Positions 33,029 to 41,978 of a stretch of DNA of 64,000 nt are shown here, in pieces. This DNA is from Persicirhabdus sediminis. GTDB lineage: Bacteria > Verrucomicrobiota > Verrucomicrobiia > Verrucomicrobiales > Akkermansiaceae. Numbering within the stretch: the stretch's first letter is position 1; each line of letters begins with the position of its first letter. A program made the translations under genes and the position numbers. Location of the stretch: NCBI RefSeq assembly GCF_016595495.1, contig NZ_JAENIM010000016.1:103355-167354 (forward strand), written 5' to 3'. The notes beneath the pieces are model-generated. The model saw only the letters and a program-made list of their open reading frames with translations. It did no database searches and was not told where the DNA came from.

Positions 33029-35875
33029 TTAGTATTTTACTGAAATGGTGGTGTCCGACTTGTCATCATAAACTTTGACGAAGACGATGTCGATGGATTC
33101 GTTGTAATACCAGCATGGGGAATCTGATGCTTGCAGGTTGTTAGCACCTCCTACATTGGGCAAATTAGCGCCATCTTGGGTGACTTGAGAAGCGGCACTC
33201 ACACTGCCTAGCAGGGCTATGTAATGGTAGTTAGCGCCAGGTTGATAGTTGTCGGTCTGTTTGGCTATGCGGATATTTCTAGTGACTGTTGATGAATCAG
33301 TAATTGTTTGCTGATAGACTTTAGTTAAACGGAAGTTGGTTCCTTCTTCATCAGGTGAAATGCCGTCATCCTGATACATGGAGTAGGCTTGGTCGTCCGT
33401 CCAGCGGTCGGGCCCAGGGTAGCAGTTCAGAGTGATTGGGTTGTCTTTCAGTTGGCCAACAAATTGCTCAACTTCACCAAATGGCAGGATGGCGCCAGCT
33501 CTAACGTAACAGGGGACTTGTGAGAGATCTGCATAGTAGTCGTTGATGAGTGTGCCGCCTTGCACGGAGCCAGCTAGGGGTTTCGCATTATCCATGAATG
33601 CATACCAATTTGAGCCAGCTGGAAGGTAGACAGATCGAGTAGGAGGAGTTGGCGGGTTGGCCGTTTCGTGTTGGGTTATGATAGGAGCAACGAGGAAGTC
33701 GCCTCCAACAAAGAATTGGTCGTTGGCGTGATCGTAGCTAGCCAAATCATTAGAATCATTGAGGAACAATGGGCGACAGATTGGGTTGCCAGTTTGTGTC
33801 CAGTTGTACATGGCATCGTAATAAACCTGCATCATGCGGTAGCGTAGTTCTACATACTTTCTGCAGTTGCTAGGCACTGGTTCTTGGTATGCGTATGGCT
33901 CTTGAAACTGCTTGTTGTATCCATCGTAGTGGTTGCGGTACCAAGGCAGGAACGAGCCAAGTTGCATCCAGCGGGTAAGCAGTTCGTAGTTAGTGATGCC
34001 GCCAAAGATCTCGCCGTCGTCTACATATGACTGAGAGGTTGTGCCTGAGCTAGGACCGTAACCAACGGCAAAGCCGCCAATGTCACAGCCGCTGATAGGC
34101 ACGCCTGATAGGCCGAGATTAAGAACCTCAGGGAGATTGATTTTGAGAAAATCCCAAGTAGATGCTGAATCACCAGTCCAAAGACCTGCGTAGCGCTGCA
34201 TTCCAGCGTAACCACCGCGCGCGATGATGAAGTTTCTGCGCTGTGGGGCTAGTTTGTTAATGCCATTCCATGTGCCATCTAGCAAGTTATTGACGTAACT
34301 GTTATGGACCTTTGCATTTGGGTGATAGACGACTTCAACAGATCCGTCCTCCATGGTCTGCTCTTGAGCAATCATGAGGTCCTGGGGGAAGGTTTTCATG
34401 TAGACGTTAGCAGGCGACAAGTTGGCGTTAATTGCGGGGCAGGTCATGTCCTGCCAGATGAAATCCATGCCAACTTCATTGATCAGGTGGTCGTATTGCT
34501 CGCCCCATGTTTCGCGCGCTTTTTGTAAGCCAAAATCTGGGTAGTTGCCTGGGGCTGCTAGTGGTACTAATCCTTGGCGGTTAGGTAGCAAAGGTGGCGA
34601 TGGATAGGGGTTGTTGCCACGGTTGAAGCCGTAGTTGACGCCGCCCGGATAGACATCAGCTGATTCACCACCCTCATAGCGAGTATTGTAGATCATGCAG
34701 TCGGCTGCAAAGAGGTTATCTCGCTGCTCGTATGGCGCTTTCTGCCCGCTCTGGTCTAGCGGGTTGTCGGTGATGACTGGCGTGATATTGGTGCACATTT
34801 TGAATCCAATACTGTGCAATTCCTCAAAATAACTTTTGACGTTAGGGAACTTGATTTCACTGTGGGTAAAGGTGCGGTAGTTGTCTTGAAAATCGACATC
34901 AATGTGCAGGCCGTCACATGGAATACGAGCGGCGCGGAAGCTATTGGCGGCAATTGATAGTTTGTAGCGGTCGAAGTACCCATAAGCACCTTGCTGGTAA
35001 CCAAAGATGTATTTTGGAGGCATTTGGCTGCGACCAGTAAGCGTGGTGTACTGGGATAAAATGTCAGTGACTTGGTCGCCGGCGAAGAAATAATAATCCA
35101 GCTCATTGTAGAGCGAGCCAAGATAGTATTTGCCAGTCATATCATTGTAGATATTAGCGGCGATGTTAGCATAACTTTGCGATGGGTTATCGAGGAATAC
35201 ACCTGTAGCGTAAGCTGAGCCAGCAAATGGTCCAGGTGGCTGTGGGTTAGATTCTACCAAAAATGGGATCGAGCAGTAGAGCGGTTCAGTTGGGTTTAGT
35301 GGACCGGGTTCACCGAGTGCTGGCCCGCCATAGCTGAAGCAGTCGAAGTTAAAGAATGTATAAGCAAAGTTATTTTTGAATAACTCGGCACCAGCCTTTT
35401 CACCGAGGCCTAGGTATTTTGAACCTGGGCCAGTGGACTTCATGATGGCGGTGACTTCTTGGCCAGGGATATAGAGGATGCCCTCACCTGGTGCATCGCG
35501 ATGGATCAACTGGCTGCCTTTGTATACTGAAACTTCAAAAGAGCTCAGATCTACATGAATATCTATGGTGCCAGTGCTGATGACTAACTGATCGTCAGCT
35601 GGCTGACTATCAGTGATTGTTAGTTCGGAGATGCCTAGATCGCGGTTGATGACTGCGGTAGATGTCTCGTAGTTGTATTGAGCATTTTCAGCTGGGTTGA
35701 AACGCAGTCGGAATGATTGCGGTCCGAGGATTTCAATATATAGTGAGCGTTGACCAAAAACAAAGGTGTAGCGCGTTTTGTTAGTATTGGCGGACCAAGA
35801 ATCGATCTTGCCAATGGTGCTCCACGCGGGTGTTGATGGCGTGAACTGGTCGATAGGGACAAATGGGAAACTCAT
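33029..35875 (-). CDS. GH31 enzyme, alpha-1,4-glucan lyase-like
   Basis: 948 residues without an obvious signal peptide. The catalytic barrel has MPPKYIFGYQQGAYG, DGLHIDVDFQDNYRTFTH, nucleophile motif DFIWQDMTCPAI (Asp476), ARGGYAGMQRYAGLWTGDSAS (acid/base region, Asp569), SGVPISGCDIGGFA and FLPWYRNHYDGYN. Compared from memory with red-algal alpha-1,4-glucan lyases, the blocks VDVDMQD, DFVWQDMT, RGGYIGNQHFGGMW and LLPWFRNHYDRW line up far better than with ordinary alpha-glucosidases. If a lyase, it would release 1,5-anhydrofructose from starch or glycogen. It lies second in a three-gene cluster, 18 bp before the small accessory gene. A glucosidase function cannot be excluded. Confidence 0.85.
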   Translation of the reverse strand: MSFPFVPIDQFTPSTPAWSTIGKIDSWSANTNKTRYTFVFGQRSLYIEILGPQSFRLRFNPAENAQYNYETSTAVINRDLGISELTITDSQPADDQLVISTGTIDIHVDLSSFEVSVYKGSQLIHRDAPGEGILYIPGQEVTAIMKSTGPGSKYLGLGEKAGAELFKNNFAYTFFNFDCFSYGGPALGEPGPLNPTEPLYCSIPFLVESNPQPPGPFAGSAYATGVFLDNPSQSYANIAANIYNDMTGKYYLGSLYNELDYYFFAGDQVTDILSQYTTLTGRSQMPPKYIFGYQQGAYGYFDRYKLSIAANSFRAARIPCDGLHIDVDFQDNYRTFTHSEIKFPNVKSYFEELHSIGFKMCTNITPVITDNPLDQSGQKAPYEQRDNLFAADCMIYNTRYEGGESADVYPGGVNYGFNRGNNPYPSPPLLPNRQGLVPLAAPGNYPDFGLQKARETWGEQYDHLINEVGMDFIWQDMTCPAINANLSPANVYMKTFPQDLMIAQEQTMEDGSVEVVYHPNAKVHNSYVNNLLDGTWNGINKLAPQRRNFIIARGGYAGMQRYAGLWTGDSASTWDFLKINLPEVLNLGLSGVPISGCDIGGFAVGYGPSSGTTSQSYVDDGEIFGGITNYELLTRWMQLGSFLPWYRNHYDGYNKQFQEPYAYQEPVPSNCRKYVELRYRMMQVYYDAMYNWTQTGNPICRPLFLNDSNDLASYDHANDQFFVGGDFLVAPIITQHETANPPTPPTRSVYLPAGSNWYAFMDNAKPLAGSVQGGTLINDYYADLSQVPCYVRAGAILPFGEVEQFVGQLKDNPITLNCYPGPDRWTDDQAYSMYQDDGISPDEEGTNFRLTKVYQQTITDSSTVTRNIRIAKQTDNYQPGANYHYIALLGSVSAASQVTQDGANLPNVGGANNLQASDSPCWYYNESIDIVFVKVYDDKSDTTISVKY

Positions 35876-35929
35876 GGGATTAGAGGATATGATTAGAAAT
35901 TTGGGGGTTATTTTGAATGATTTTTAAGT

Positions 35930-37681
35930 TTACTTCTCAGCTGGGCAAAGAATCTGGTTGTTTGGAATCAAGACGCCTGCCTCTTCAAGGGTAACAACAT
36001 CTTTGCCTTCATAAGGTTTACTCTTAGCGCGGAGTTGCAGGAGCCAGCTGTAGTCTGCGTCACCAGTCATGCCTTCGACTGAATTTTGACCGTAGATGGG
36101 AATGCGGTAGTTTTTGTTATTCATCTGCTGCACAATGTAGCGGCCGCGTGAGTCCTTTTTGAAACCAATCACCGCACCAGCGGAGAAGTGGCAACCAGCA
36201 CAGCTCTCAGTCGCAAATACAATGTTAGGGTCGGCGAGTAATCCAGCTGGCAGACGGTAATCATCAGCTAGGGGGCCGGCTACTTGGTTGCCCTCTTGGA
36301 AAAATGTTTCCATGGTTGTATTGATGAGATGTACTGGGACGACTTTGCCTGGGATCTTATAGAGAATGCTCTCGGGGGATGAAGGAAGCATTAGACCATT
36401 AGATTGATTGGCTACACCATTAGAGAAAGCTGGGAAGTTAGGAGCGGATGGCCACTGGGTGCCGATTAACTCGTAGTACTGAAAAACCGAGTTTTGCTGT
36501 GCGAGTAGCTGCTGGACTTGTTTGTTCAGAGCTGCTGTAGCTTTGTCGATTGGGAAAACCATTAAGGTCTGGGTAGGGGTGGTGGTTTTTTCCTCATCCC
36601 AGCTGGTGAAGACAGCGGGGCCATCAAGTTTGCCTGTAGCTGGATTGTATTGCACAACAGGGGCCGCATTTTTAGGTGCCAGAGTGTTAACTGGAATTGT
36701 TGGGTTGTCTGGATTGAAGAAGTTAGGTCGCAATGATCTACCTTTACTGTCGCGCTCCAGATTATTCGTGGTGGTATTGTCGACTTGTTCAAAAGTCGCC
36801 CAGATCCATGTTGGGGCTGATTGCGTGCGCACGGCAATGTGCATGCCGACCAAGCCAAAATCTGCTTTGAATGGTTCACCTGTGTGTGGGATCACTTTGG
36901 CGTTGCGTATAAAGAAACGCTCGCGTGGCGATTCCTCGGAGAGCTGCAGCCACGACATTTTAATTTCCATAGCGCCGTAACTTTCGGTGCCATTGTTAGC
37001 AGGAAACTGAATTTTCTGTGTTTCAGTAAATTTGGCCTGACCGTCCTGGTTGTAGAGTTCGTTTTTTACTAGATAGTCGAATTCTACATTATTGATGGCA
37101 ACTTGGTAGCGCACCCATTTGCCGTTTTGGTCAATCATAGGGCCGGTAAAGGCTTGTAGGCTTTCATCTAGCAGGGGAGCGTTGATGGTGCCGTCGCCAG
37201 TACTTTTTGAGTCAGTTAGCCCCATGCCGTTGATCCATAGCGTGCGATCTTTCCAGCTGTTTTTTACGGCCTGGGACCACTCATCAGGAGCTTTGCCGTC
37301 TTCACGGAAGACTTGACCGATCTCTACAAATCCTTCCCATACGCGCGGGGAGGAATTGTCTGATAGAGTTTTGCTGGTATCTGGATTGCCAGAGGCATCA
37401 GCTGGCCAGTTTAATGCGAGGAATGTTTGCCACGAAAAAATATCAAACCAGCGCTGAGCTAGGGGGATGTTTTCTTCGGGGATGGTGAAGGGTGGGTTTT
37501 GTTTTTGTGGGTCAACGCTGAGTGCTCTCAGGGCTGGAATGTCAACATCGTAGGGGAGCGATGAGCTGAGTGGGGTGGGGAGCCCGGGTATTTGATAATC
37601 TTCAGCTGTTAGTGTAGAGTGCTGGGCGCACAGAACCAGAGAGAATGCTGCTGTAAAAGCAGTTCTTTGATGTAAGTTCAT
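35930..37681 (-). CDS. Secreted single-heme cytochrome-like protein
   Basis: The start at 37681 (MNLHQRTAFTAAF) gives 583 residues with a signal peptide ending near TLTA. The N-terminal part has RWFDIFSWQTFLALNWPAD and PRVWEGFVEIGQVF, a pattern I have seen in uncharacterised secreted proteins. A single c-type heme site ESCAGCHFSAG lies near residue 505 and the protein ends KYNNQ-like after DYSWLLQLRAKS. No other redox motif is seen. It heads the cluster with the GH31 enzyme, 54 bp upstream of it. A periplasmic electron-transfer or oxidase role linked to sugar breakdown is speculation. Confidence 0.65.
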   Translation of the reverse strand: MNLHQRTAFTAAFSLVLCAQHSTLTAEDYQIPGLPTPLSSSLPYDVDIPALRALSVDPQKQNPPFTIPEENIPLAQRWFDIFSWQTFLALNWPADASGNPDTSKTLSDNSSPRVWEGFVEIGQVFREDGKAPDEWSQAVKNSWKDRTLWINGMGLTDSKSTGDGTINAPLLDESLQAFTGPMIDQNGKWVRYQVAINNVEFDYLVKNELYNQDGQAKFTETQKIQFPANNGTESYGAMEIKMSWLQLSEESPRERFFIRNAKVIPHTGEPFKADFGLVGMHIAVRTQSAPTWIWATFEQVDNTTTNNLERDSKGRSLRPNFFNPDNPTIPVNTLAPKNAAPVVQYNPATGKLDGPAVFTSWDEEKTTTPTQTLMVFPIDKATAALNKQVQQLLAQQNSVFQYYELIGTQWPSAPNFPAFSNGVANQSNGLMLPSSPESILYKIPGKVVPVHLINTTMETFFQEGNQVAGPLADDYRLPAGLLADPNIVFATESCAGCHFSAGAVIGFKKDSRGRYIVQQMNNKNYRIPIYGQNSVEGMTGDADYSWLLQLRAKSKPYEGKDVVTLEEAGVLIPNNQILCPAEK

Positions 37682-37866
37682 AGGGATATGTATGGGATAT
37701 GGCAAACTAACGATGTTTCATTAGTTTGTTTGTAAATCTACTTCTAACTATATTAGAGCTATTGCAAGCTTTATTTTTGTCATGGGTTTGATCAATTTAA
37801 CCATGCCTGTTGGGCTTGTTGCTAATTTAGTTAGCCTGCTAGTGATGAGCCGTTTAAGCTGGGTCT

Positions 37867-38034
37867 ATGCGTAGATTCAAAAAAGTGATGCTCGGGGGAG
37901 CGAGTGGTTGCCTGTACTTTCTGCAGCTGCTCTTCATCTTGTTTTTATCATTCATGCTGGTGATGAATGCTCTGCATCATCGTGGGCATGACATGGGGAT
38001 GAATATGAGCCAATATGTGGTCGTTGGCTATTGA
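37867..38034 (+). CDS. Small hypothetical membrane protein (55 aa)
   Basis: An ATG-TGA frame of 55 codons starts MRRFKKVMLGGASG, has one hydrophobic helix (LYFLQLLFILFLSFMLVM, residues about 16-33) and then a His/Met-rich tail (HHRGHDMGMNM). The basic start plus single helix looks real, and the His/Met-rich tail might bind copper or another metal. No good ribosome site is visible. It stands divergent from the heme-protein gene. Confidence 0.4.
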   Translation: MRRFKKVMLGGASGCLYFLQLLFILFLSFMLVMNALHHRGHDMGMNMSQYVVVGY

Positions 38035-38160
38035 AGGCCGATTTGTGTTATAGTCTAATCATACGATTAAGCACGCCATTGTTATTTGCCTTTCGCCTAG
38101 GCGATGACAGTGGCGGGCTAACACAAAACATTTTTCTTTTTGGTCCGAGATTGATAGATC

Positions 38161-38195
38161 TCCCAGCCTGCGCGTTTGGGGCGAGCAGGCTGGGA
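38161..38195. other. 11-bp perfect stem-loop
   Basis: TCCCAGCCTGC (38161-38171) pairs perfectly with GCAGGCTGGGA (38185-38195) around a 13-base loop. No T-tract on either side. It lies in the gap before the transaldolase terminator and may be a repeat or RNA element. Confidence 0.5.
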
Positions 38196-38252
38196 GTGTG
38201 TCGAGCGGATACGGTTTTTTGGTTGTGTTGCAGTGCCTGTGAAATGAGACAC

Positions 38253-38302
38253 AAAAAAAGCCAATGAGCAGCACGTGGGCTGGCTCATTGGCTAGTTTTT
38301 TT
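38253..38302. terminator. Terminator after transaldolase
   Basis: AGCCAATGAGC (38259-38269) pairs with GCTCATTGGCT (38283-38293). It is flanked by seven A on the left, which is a T-run for the minus-strand gene, and by TTTTTTT on the right, so it can act in both directions. Confidence 0.9.
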
Positions 38303-38363
38303 AGTTTGCTGGCTGGAGTTAGTTTCGCAAGGAGCTAGATCCAGCTGGCGACAAGCTAATTCA

Positions 38364-39317
38364 TTAGATCATTTCTTCGATCAGCTTCTCAAGCTTGACG
38401 ATGTCAGCTGAGAATGCGCGGATGCCTTGGGCTGTTTTTTCAGTGGCCATAGCATCTTCATTGTACATGAAGCGGAATGCTTTTTCGTCGAGGCTGATTT
38501 GCTCGACGTCAGATGCGTCAGCTGTGCTTTGGTTGATTTTCTCAGAAATCTCTTCGTTAGCATTTTGCAGCTCGTCTAGTAGGCCTGGGCTGATAGTGAG
38601 GAGATCGCAGCCAGCTAGTTCTGTGATTTGGCCTTTGTTGCGGAATGAAGCGCCCATAACTTCGGTCTGGTAGCCGAATTTTTTGTAGTAGTTGTAGATG
38701 CTCTGAACGGAGATCACACCTGGGTCTTCAGCTCCAACATAGTCGATGCCTGTGCTCGCTTTGTACCAGTCGTAGATGCGTCCAACAAATGGTGAAATGA
38801 GTTGCACTTTGGCTTCGGCGCAAGCTACGGCTTGGGCGAATGAGAAGAGGAGAGTTAGGTTACAACGGATACCTTCTTGCTCAAGGATTTCAGCAGCTTT
38901 GATGCCTTCCCATGTAGAAGCGATTTTGATGAGTACACGCTCTTTGGCGATACCTTCAGCTTCGTACATGCCGATGAGTTGGCGGGCTTTTTCAACAGTG
39001 CCTTCGGTGTCGAATGAGAGACGAGCGTCGACTTCTGTAGAAACGCGGCCAGGAACGATGGCGAGGATTTCTTTGCCAAAGTTGATGAGCACATCGTCGA
39101 TGATTGCTTCTGTGAGTGCCGGGCCTGTTAGCTCTGAGCCAGCGTGCTTTTGCACAGCGGCTTCAACGAGGTGTTTGTACTCAGGCTTGCTAGCTGCCTG
39201 AAGGATGAGTGACGGGTTTGTGGTCGCGTCCTGTGGCTTGTATGCCTTGATGGATTCAAAGTCGCCAGTGTCAGCTACTACAGTTGTGTATTTTTTGAGT
39301 TGGTCGAGTTGGTTCAT
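38364..39317 (-). CDS. tal: Transaldolase
   Basis: 317 residues, the exact length of TalB-type transaldolases, which move a dihydroxyacetone unit between sugar phosphates in the pentose phosphate pathway. Seen: [44 protein letters not shown], the Schiff-base lysine region [35 protein letters not shown] and [10 protein letters not shown]. It lies 33 bp downstream of gpsA on the same strand and has a strong terminator after it. Identification is firm. Confidence 0.96.
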   Translation of the reverse strand: MNQLDQLKKYTTVVADTGDFESIKAYKPQDATTNPSLILQAASKPEYKHLVEAAVQKHAGSELTGPALTEAIIDDVLINFGKEILAIVPGRVSTEVDARLSFDTEGTVEKARQLIGMYEAEGIAKERVLIKIASTWEGIKAAEILEQEGIRCNLTLLFSFAQAVACAEAKVQLISPFVGRIYDWYKASTGIDYVGAEDPGVISVQSIYNYYKKFGYQTEVMGASFRNKGQITELAGCDLLTISPGLLDELQNANEEISEKINQSTADASDVEQISLDEKAFRFMYNEDAMATEKTAQGIRAFSADIVKLEKLIEEMI

Positions 39318-39350
39318 AGAGTTGTTTGTCTTTGTGGTGCTGTGAGGGGA

Positions 39351-40358
39351 TTATTCAATTTCGCTACGCATGTCTCCGTTGAGGAGTTCGTGCATCGCTT
39401 CTTGGGAGGATTTGTCATTGTATAGAATGTCGTAAACCGCATCGATGAGCGGTGTGCGGACATTTGCTTTTCTAGCTGCCTCGTAGATAGATTTGGTGTT
39501 GGGTACACCTTCAGCTACCATGCCGAGTGAGTTGACAATATCATCAAGTTTGCCGCCACGTCCGAGGGCCTTGCCCACGCGGTTGTTACGTGAGTGGCTG
39601 GAGTAGCAGGTCACCATGAGGTCGCCAATGCCGGAAAGGCCCATGAATGTTTCCGTTCTGCCACCAAGAGCAACACCTAATCGTGTCATCTCAGCGAGGC
39701 CACGGGCGACGAGAGCTGCGATGGCGTTATCACCTAAACCTAGGCCGTCGGCGATGCCAGCGCTGATGGCAAATACGTTTTTGATGGCTCCGCCTAGCTC
39801 GATTCCAGCTAGATCGTCACTGGTGTAGGTGCGGAAATAGCTAGCGCTAAATATTTTCTGCAGCTCGAGAGCCAGCGCTTCATCTTCGGCGCCGATAACT
39901 GCACAGGTGGCGAGCTGTTGGGAAACCTCTTCGGCGTGGTTAGGCCCCGATAGTACAGCGATTGGGTTATCGGGGAGAAATTCTTTGAGAACCGAGCTCA
40001 TGCGATCACCTGTGGCATGTTCGATGCCTTTGGAGCAGGAGATGATGACGGTTTCTTTTGCTAATCCGAGTCTAGCAATGTTAGCTGCCGTAGCTCTAAC
40101 GCCAGATGTTGGAATAACCACGAGAACGATGGAGCATTCTTTGAGAGCCTCTAGATCCATGAATGCATGGACATTTTCTGGCAGTGTGAGAGCTGGAAGG
40201 AAGTGCTTGTTAGTGTGCTGCTCGTTGATTTCATCCACCGTTTCTTGGTGGTTGCCAATCATGTTGATTTGCTTGAAATTTCCAGCGAGTAGAGAAGCTA
40301 GACCGCTACCCCATGAGCCTGTGCCGACGATGCCGGCTGTTGTTCTATCAATCGTCAT
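39351..40358 (-). CDS. gpsA: Glycerol-3-phosphate dehydrogenase [NAD(P)+]
   Basis: 335 residues. It makes sn-glycerol 3-phosphate from dihydroxyacetone phosphate for phospholipid synthesis. The NAD-binding loop is GIVGTGSWGSGLASLLAG, followed by VVIPTSGVRA, SCSKGIE, VLSGPNHAEEV, the catalytic-lysine segment GGAIKNVFAISAGIADGLGLGDNA and GIGDLMVTC...SRNNRVG. It starts 18 bp after the plsY stop, forming a plsY-gpsA pair whose products act in successive steps (glycerol phosphate made, then acylated). Confidence 0.96.
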   Translation of the reverse strand: MTIDRTTAGIVGTGSWGSGLASLLAGNFKQINMIGNHQETVDEINEQHTNKHFLPALTLPENVHAFMDLEALKECSIVLVVIPTSGVRATAANIARLGLAKETVIISCSKGIEHATGDRMSSVLKEFLPDNPIAVLSGPNHAEEVSQQLATCAVIGAEDEALALELQKIFSASYFRTYTSDDLAGIELGGAIKNVFAISAGIADGLGLGDNAIAALVARGLAEMTRLGVALGGRTETFMGLSGIGDLMVTCYSSHSRNNRVGKALGRGGKLDDIVNSLGMVAEGVPNTKSIYEAARKANVRTPLIDAVYDILYNDKSSQEAMHELLNGDMRSEIE

Positions 40359-40376
40359 ATTTGTGAGAGTCTAGGT

Positions 40377-41081
40377 TTATTTCTTCTTGCTGCCGAATCT
40401 ATGTTCGGTGCCATTGATGAGGTTTTGGATGTTTGATTTATGCCGCCATGTGGCAAGAGCCGCGATGACTAGGGCGAAAATAAAGAGAGGTATATTCCAT
40501 GTGCCGTCGGCAATTTTTCCATGTGCGTATGAGCCGTAGATGCAGACGATGGGCACGGAAATAGCTGCGCCGATGCTGGCTACAGATACGTACTTGGTAG
40601 TGAAAAATAAGATGACCCAAACGAGGACAAGGATGGTGATAGCTGGCCATGGTAGTAGCCCAACAAGTACGCCAGCTGAGGTGGCGATTCCCTTGCCGCC
40701 TTTGAAGCCAACCCACGGTGAGTAGTTGTGCCCGAGGATGGAGAGCAGGCCGGTTAGGATGATTAATGTTTGAGCCAATGATCTTTGATCCGCGGTGTAT
40801 GTGGTGGCGAATGACTCCAGCGCTGGAATGGCGATGAGTGGCTGTTCGCCCTCGATGAGGAAAACGGCGGCGGCAATTACAGTTGGCGTGAAGCCTTTAA
40901 AGAAATCGAGAATGAAGCAGCTGATGCCGTATTTTTTGCCAACAACTCGCAGCACGTTAGTTGCGCCGATGTTGCCCGATCCATGCTCGCGGATGTTGAT
41001 GCCCTTAGATTTAGCTATAATTAGGCCAAAGGGAATGGAGCCTAATAAGAATGATGCAATGAGTATAATCCAGGATGGCAT
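40377..41081 (-). CDS. plsY: Glycerol-3-phosphate acyltransferase PlsY
   Basis: 234 residues, an integral membrane enzyme that acylates glycerol 3-phosphate from acyl-phosphate. Family motifs occur in order: LLGSIPFGLIIAKSKGINIREHGSGNIGATNVLRVVG, SILGHNYSPWVGFKGGKGIATSAGVL and ALATWRHKSNIQNLINGTEHRFG at the C-terminus. It has an insertion of about 25 residues (residues about 75-100) compared with short PlsY proteins. First gene of a run followed by gpsA and transaldolase. Confidence 0.95.
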   Translation of the reverse strand: MPSWIILIASFLLGSIPFGLIIAKSKGINIREHGSGNIGATNVLRVVGKKYGISCFILDFFKGFTPTVIAAAVFLIEGEQPLIAIPALESFATTYTADQRSLAQTLIILTGLLSILGHNYSPWVGFKGGKGIATSAGVLVGLLPWPAITILVLVWVILFFTTKYVSVASIGAAISVPIVCIYGSYAHGKIADGTWNIPLFIFALVIAALATWRHKSNIQNLINGTEHRFGSKKK

Positions 41082-41274
41082 ATGTGTGAGGTTGGTACGA
41101 CTTGCGCGAGACTCTAATTTCCAATTGCAAAAAGCAAAATGCCAAATTTAATTTATTTTTCAGCTGGAGTGGGGTTTGCCGTGTGACCTGTCACGCTGGT
41201 GTGGTTAGCCAATTGGCATTGGACGTTTGACGATAATGGAATTATATTAACCATTCCCCACCTTTCCTGACCCT

Positions 41275-41817
41275 ATGAGTATGATTAAAATAGTTTGTTC
41301 GACGGCCTTGCTGTCGTCGATTTGTCTGCTGCTATCTAGCTGTGACAAAGTGAAAAATGCTCTCGATGAGGCGGTTGAGAAAATGGACCAGCCGCAGGCA
41401 GCGACGGTGAGCGTGGATAAGGTTGATAGACCTACCTTTAAACAGATTATCAATGAAGAATCTCGTGTCGTGTTAGTCGACTTTTATACCGATACATGAG
41501 GACCGTGTAAAAAATTGGCTCCCGTGTTGGAGCAAATCGCAAAAGAGCAAAGTGATTTGGTACGCATTGTCAAAGTGGACGTTAGAGATCAGCGACAGTG
41601 GGCGCAAGATGAGATGATCACAGCTGTGCCTACACTGAAGTTTTACCATGGCGGCGTGCAGAGAAACATTATGCGCGGTGGCGCACCTAAAGAGCGCATT
41701 GTGGCCATGGTCGAAGCTTCTAAAAGTTATAGCGGTGGCGAGGTGGAAGGTGCCCAGAAGTCATCTATTGAGCAGATTGGTGACGATTGGTTGCCATCCG
41801 GCGTGACGCGTGAATGA
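41275..41817 (+). CDS. Lipoprotein thioredoxin with in-frame UGA (probable selenoprotein)
   Basis: Two open frames in the same phase (41275-41499 and the part after it) are separated only by TGA at 41497-41499. Read through, it is one 180-residue protein. A lipoprotein signal with LLSSC comes first (Cys about residue 23). A thioredoxin fold follows with VVLVDFYTDT-U-GPCKKLAPVLEQIA, VKVDVRDQ and VPTLKFYHGG. The TGA falls exactly where thioredoxins have the first Cys of WCGPC, giving U-GPC (residue 75); the second Cys remains. A SECIS-like hairpin lies just downstream. Frame, motif and conservation after the TGA argue against a pseudogene. The protein would act in the periplasm, anchored in a membrane. 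Selenocysteine genes are not in this window. Confidence 0.8.
41515..41536 (+). promoter_or_regulatory. SECIS-like hairpin after the thioredoxin UGA
   Basis: GCTCC (41518-41522) pairs with GGAGC (41529-41533) around the 6-base loop CGTGTT, with TT/AA able to extend past a G-A mismatch. The loop's GU lies about 24 bases after the UGA, inside the 16-37 base range known for bacterial SECIS elements, whose apical loop also needs a G and U. It lies within the coding frame. Confidence 0.65.
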
Positions 41818-41887
41818 ATGTTATGATGGGCTGTTTTAGTTAGGTTTTTGGCTGGTTGAGTGGTAGATGTTGTTCTGGTAAACAAAT

Positions 41888-41922
41888 AACGACCCAGCTC
41901 ACTGAGGAACTGGGTCGTTTAG
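41888..41922. terminator. Hairpin after the thioredoxin gene
   Basis: AACGACCCAG/CTGGGTCGTT form a 10-bp stem (41888-41897 with 41910-41919) ending in TTTAG. It lies between the converging thioredoxin and beta-barrel genes. The T-tract is short. Confidence 0.65.
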
Positions 41923-41978
41923 CTATAAAGTTAGAACATCCGGCTGATTTTAGTCAGCTGGAGAATGCCATTTGGGGC

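Noticed and set aside
41275..41499. Broken thioredoxin pseudogene
   Set aside because: Only one stop occurs, it lies exactly at a catalytic Cys, it is UGA, the frame is unbroken on both sides, and a SECIS-like hairpin follows.
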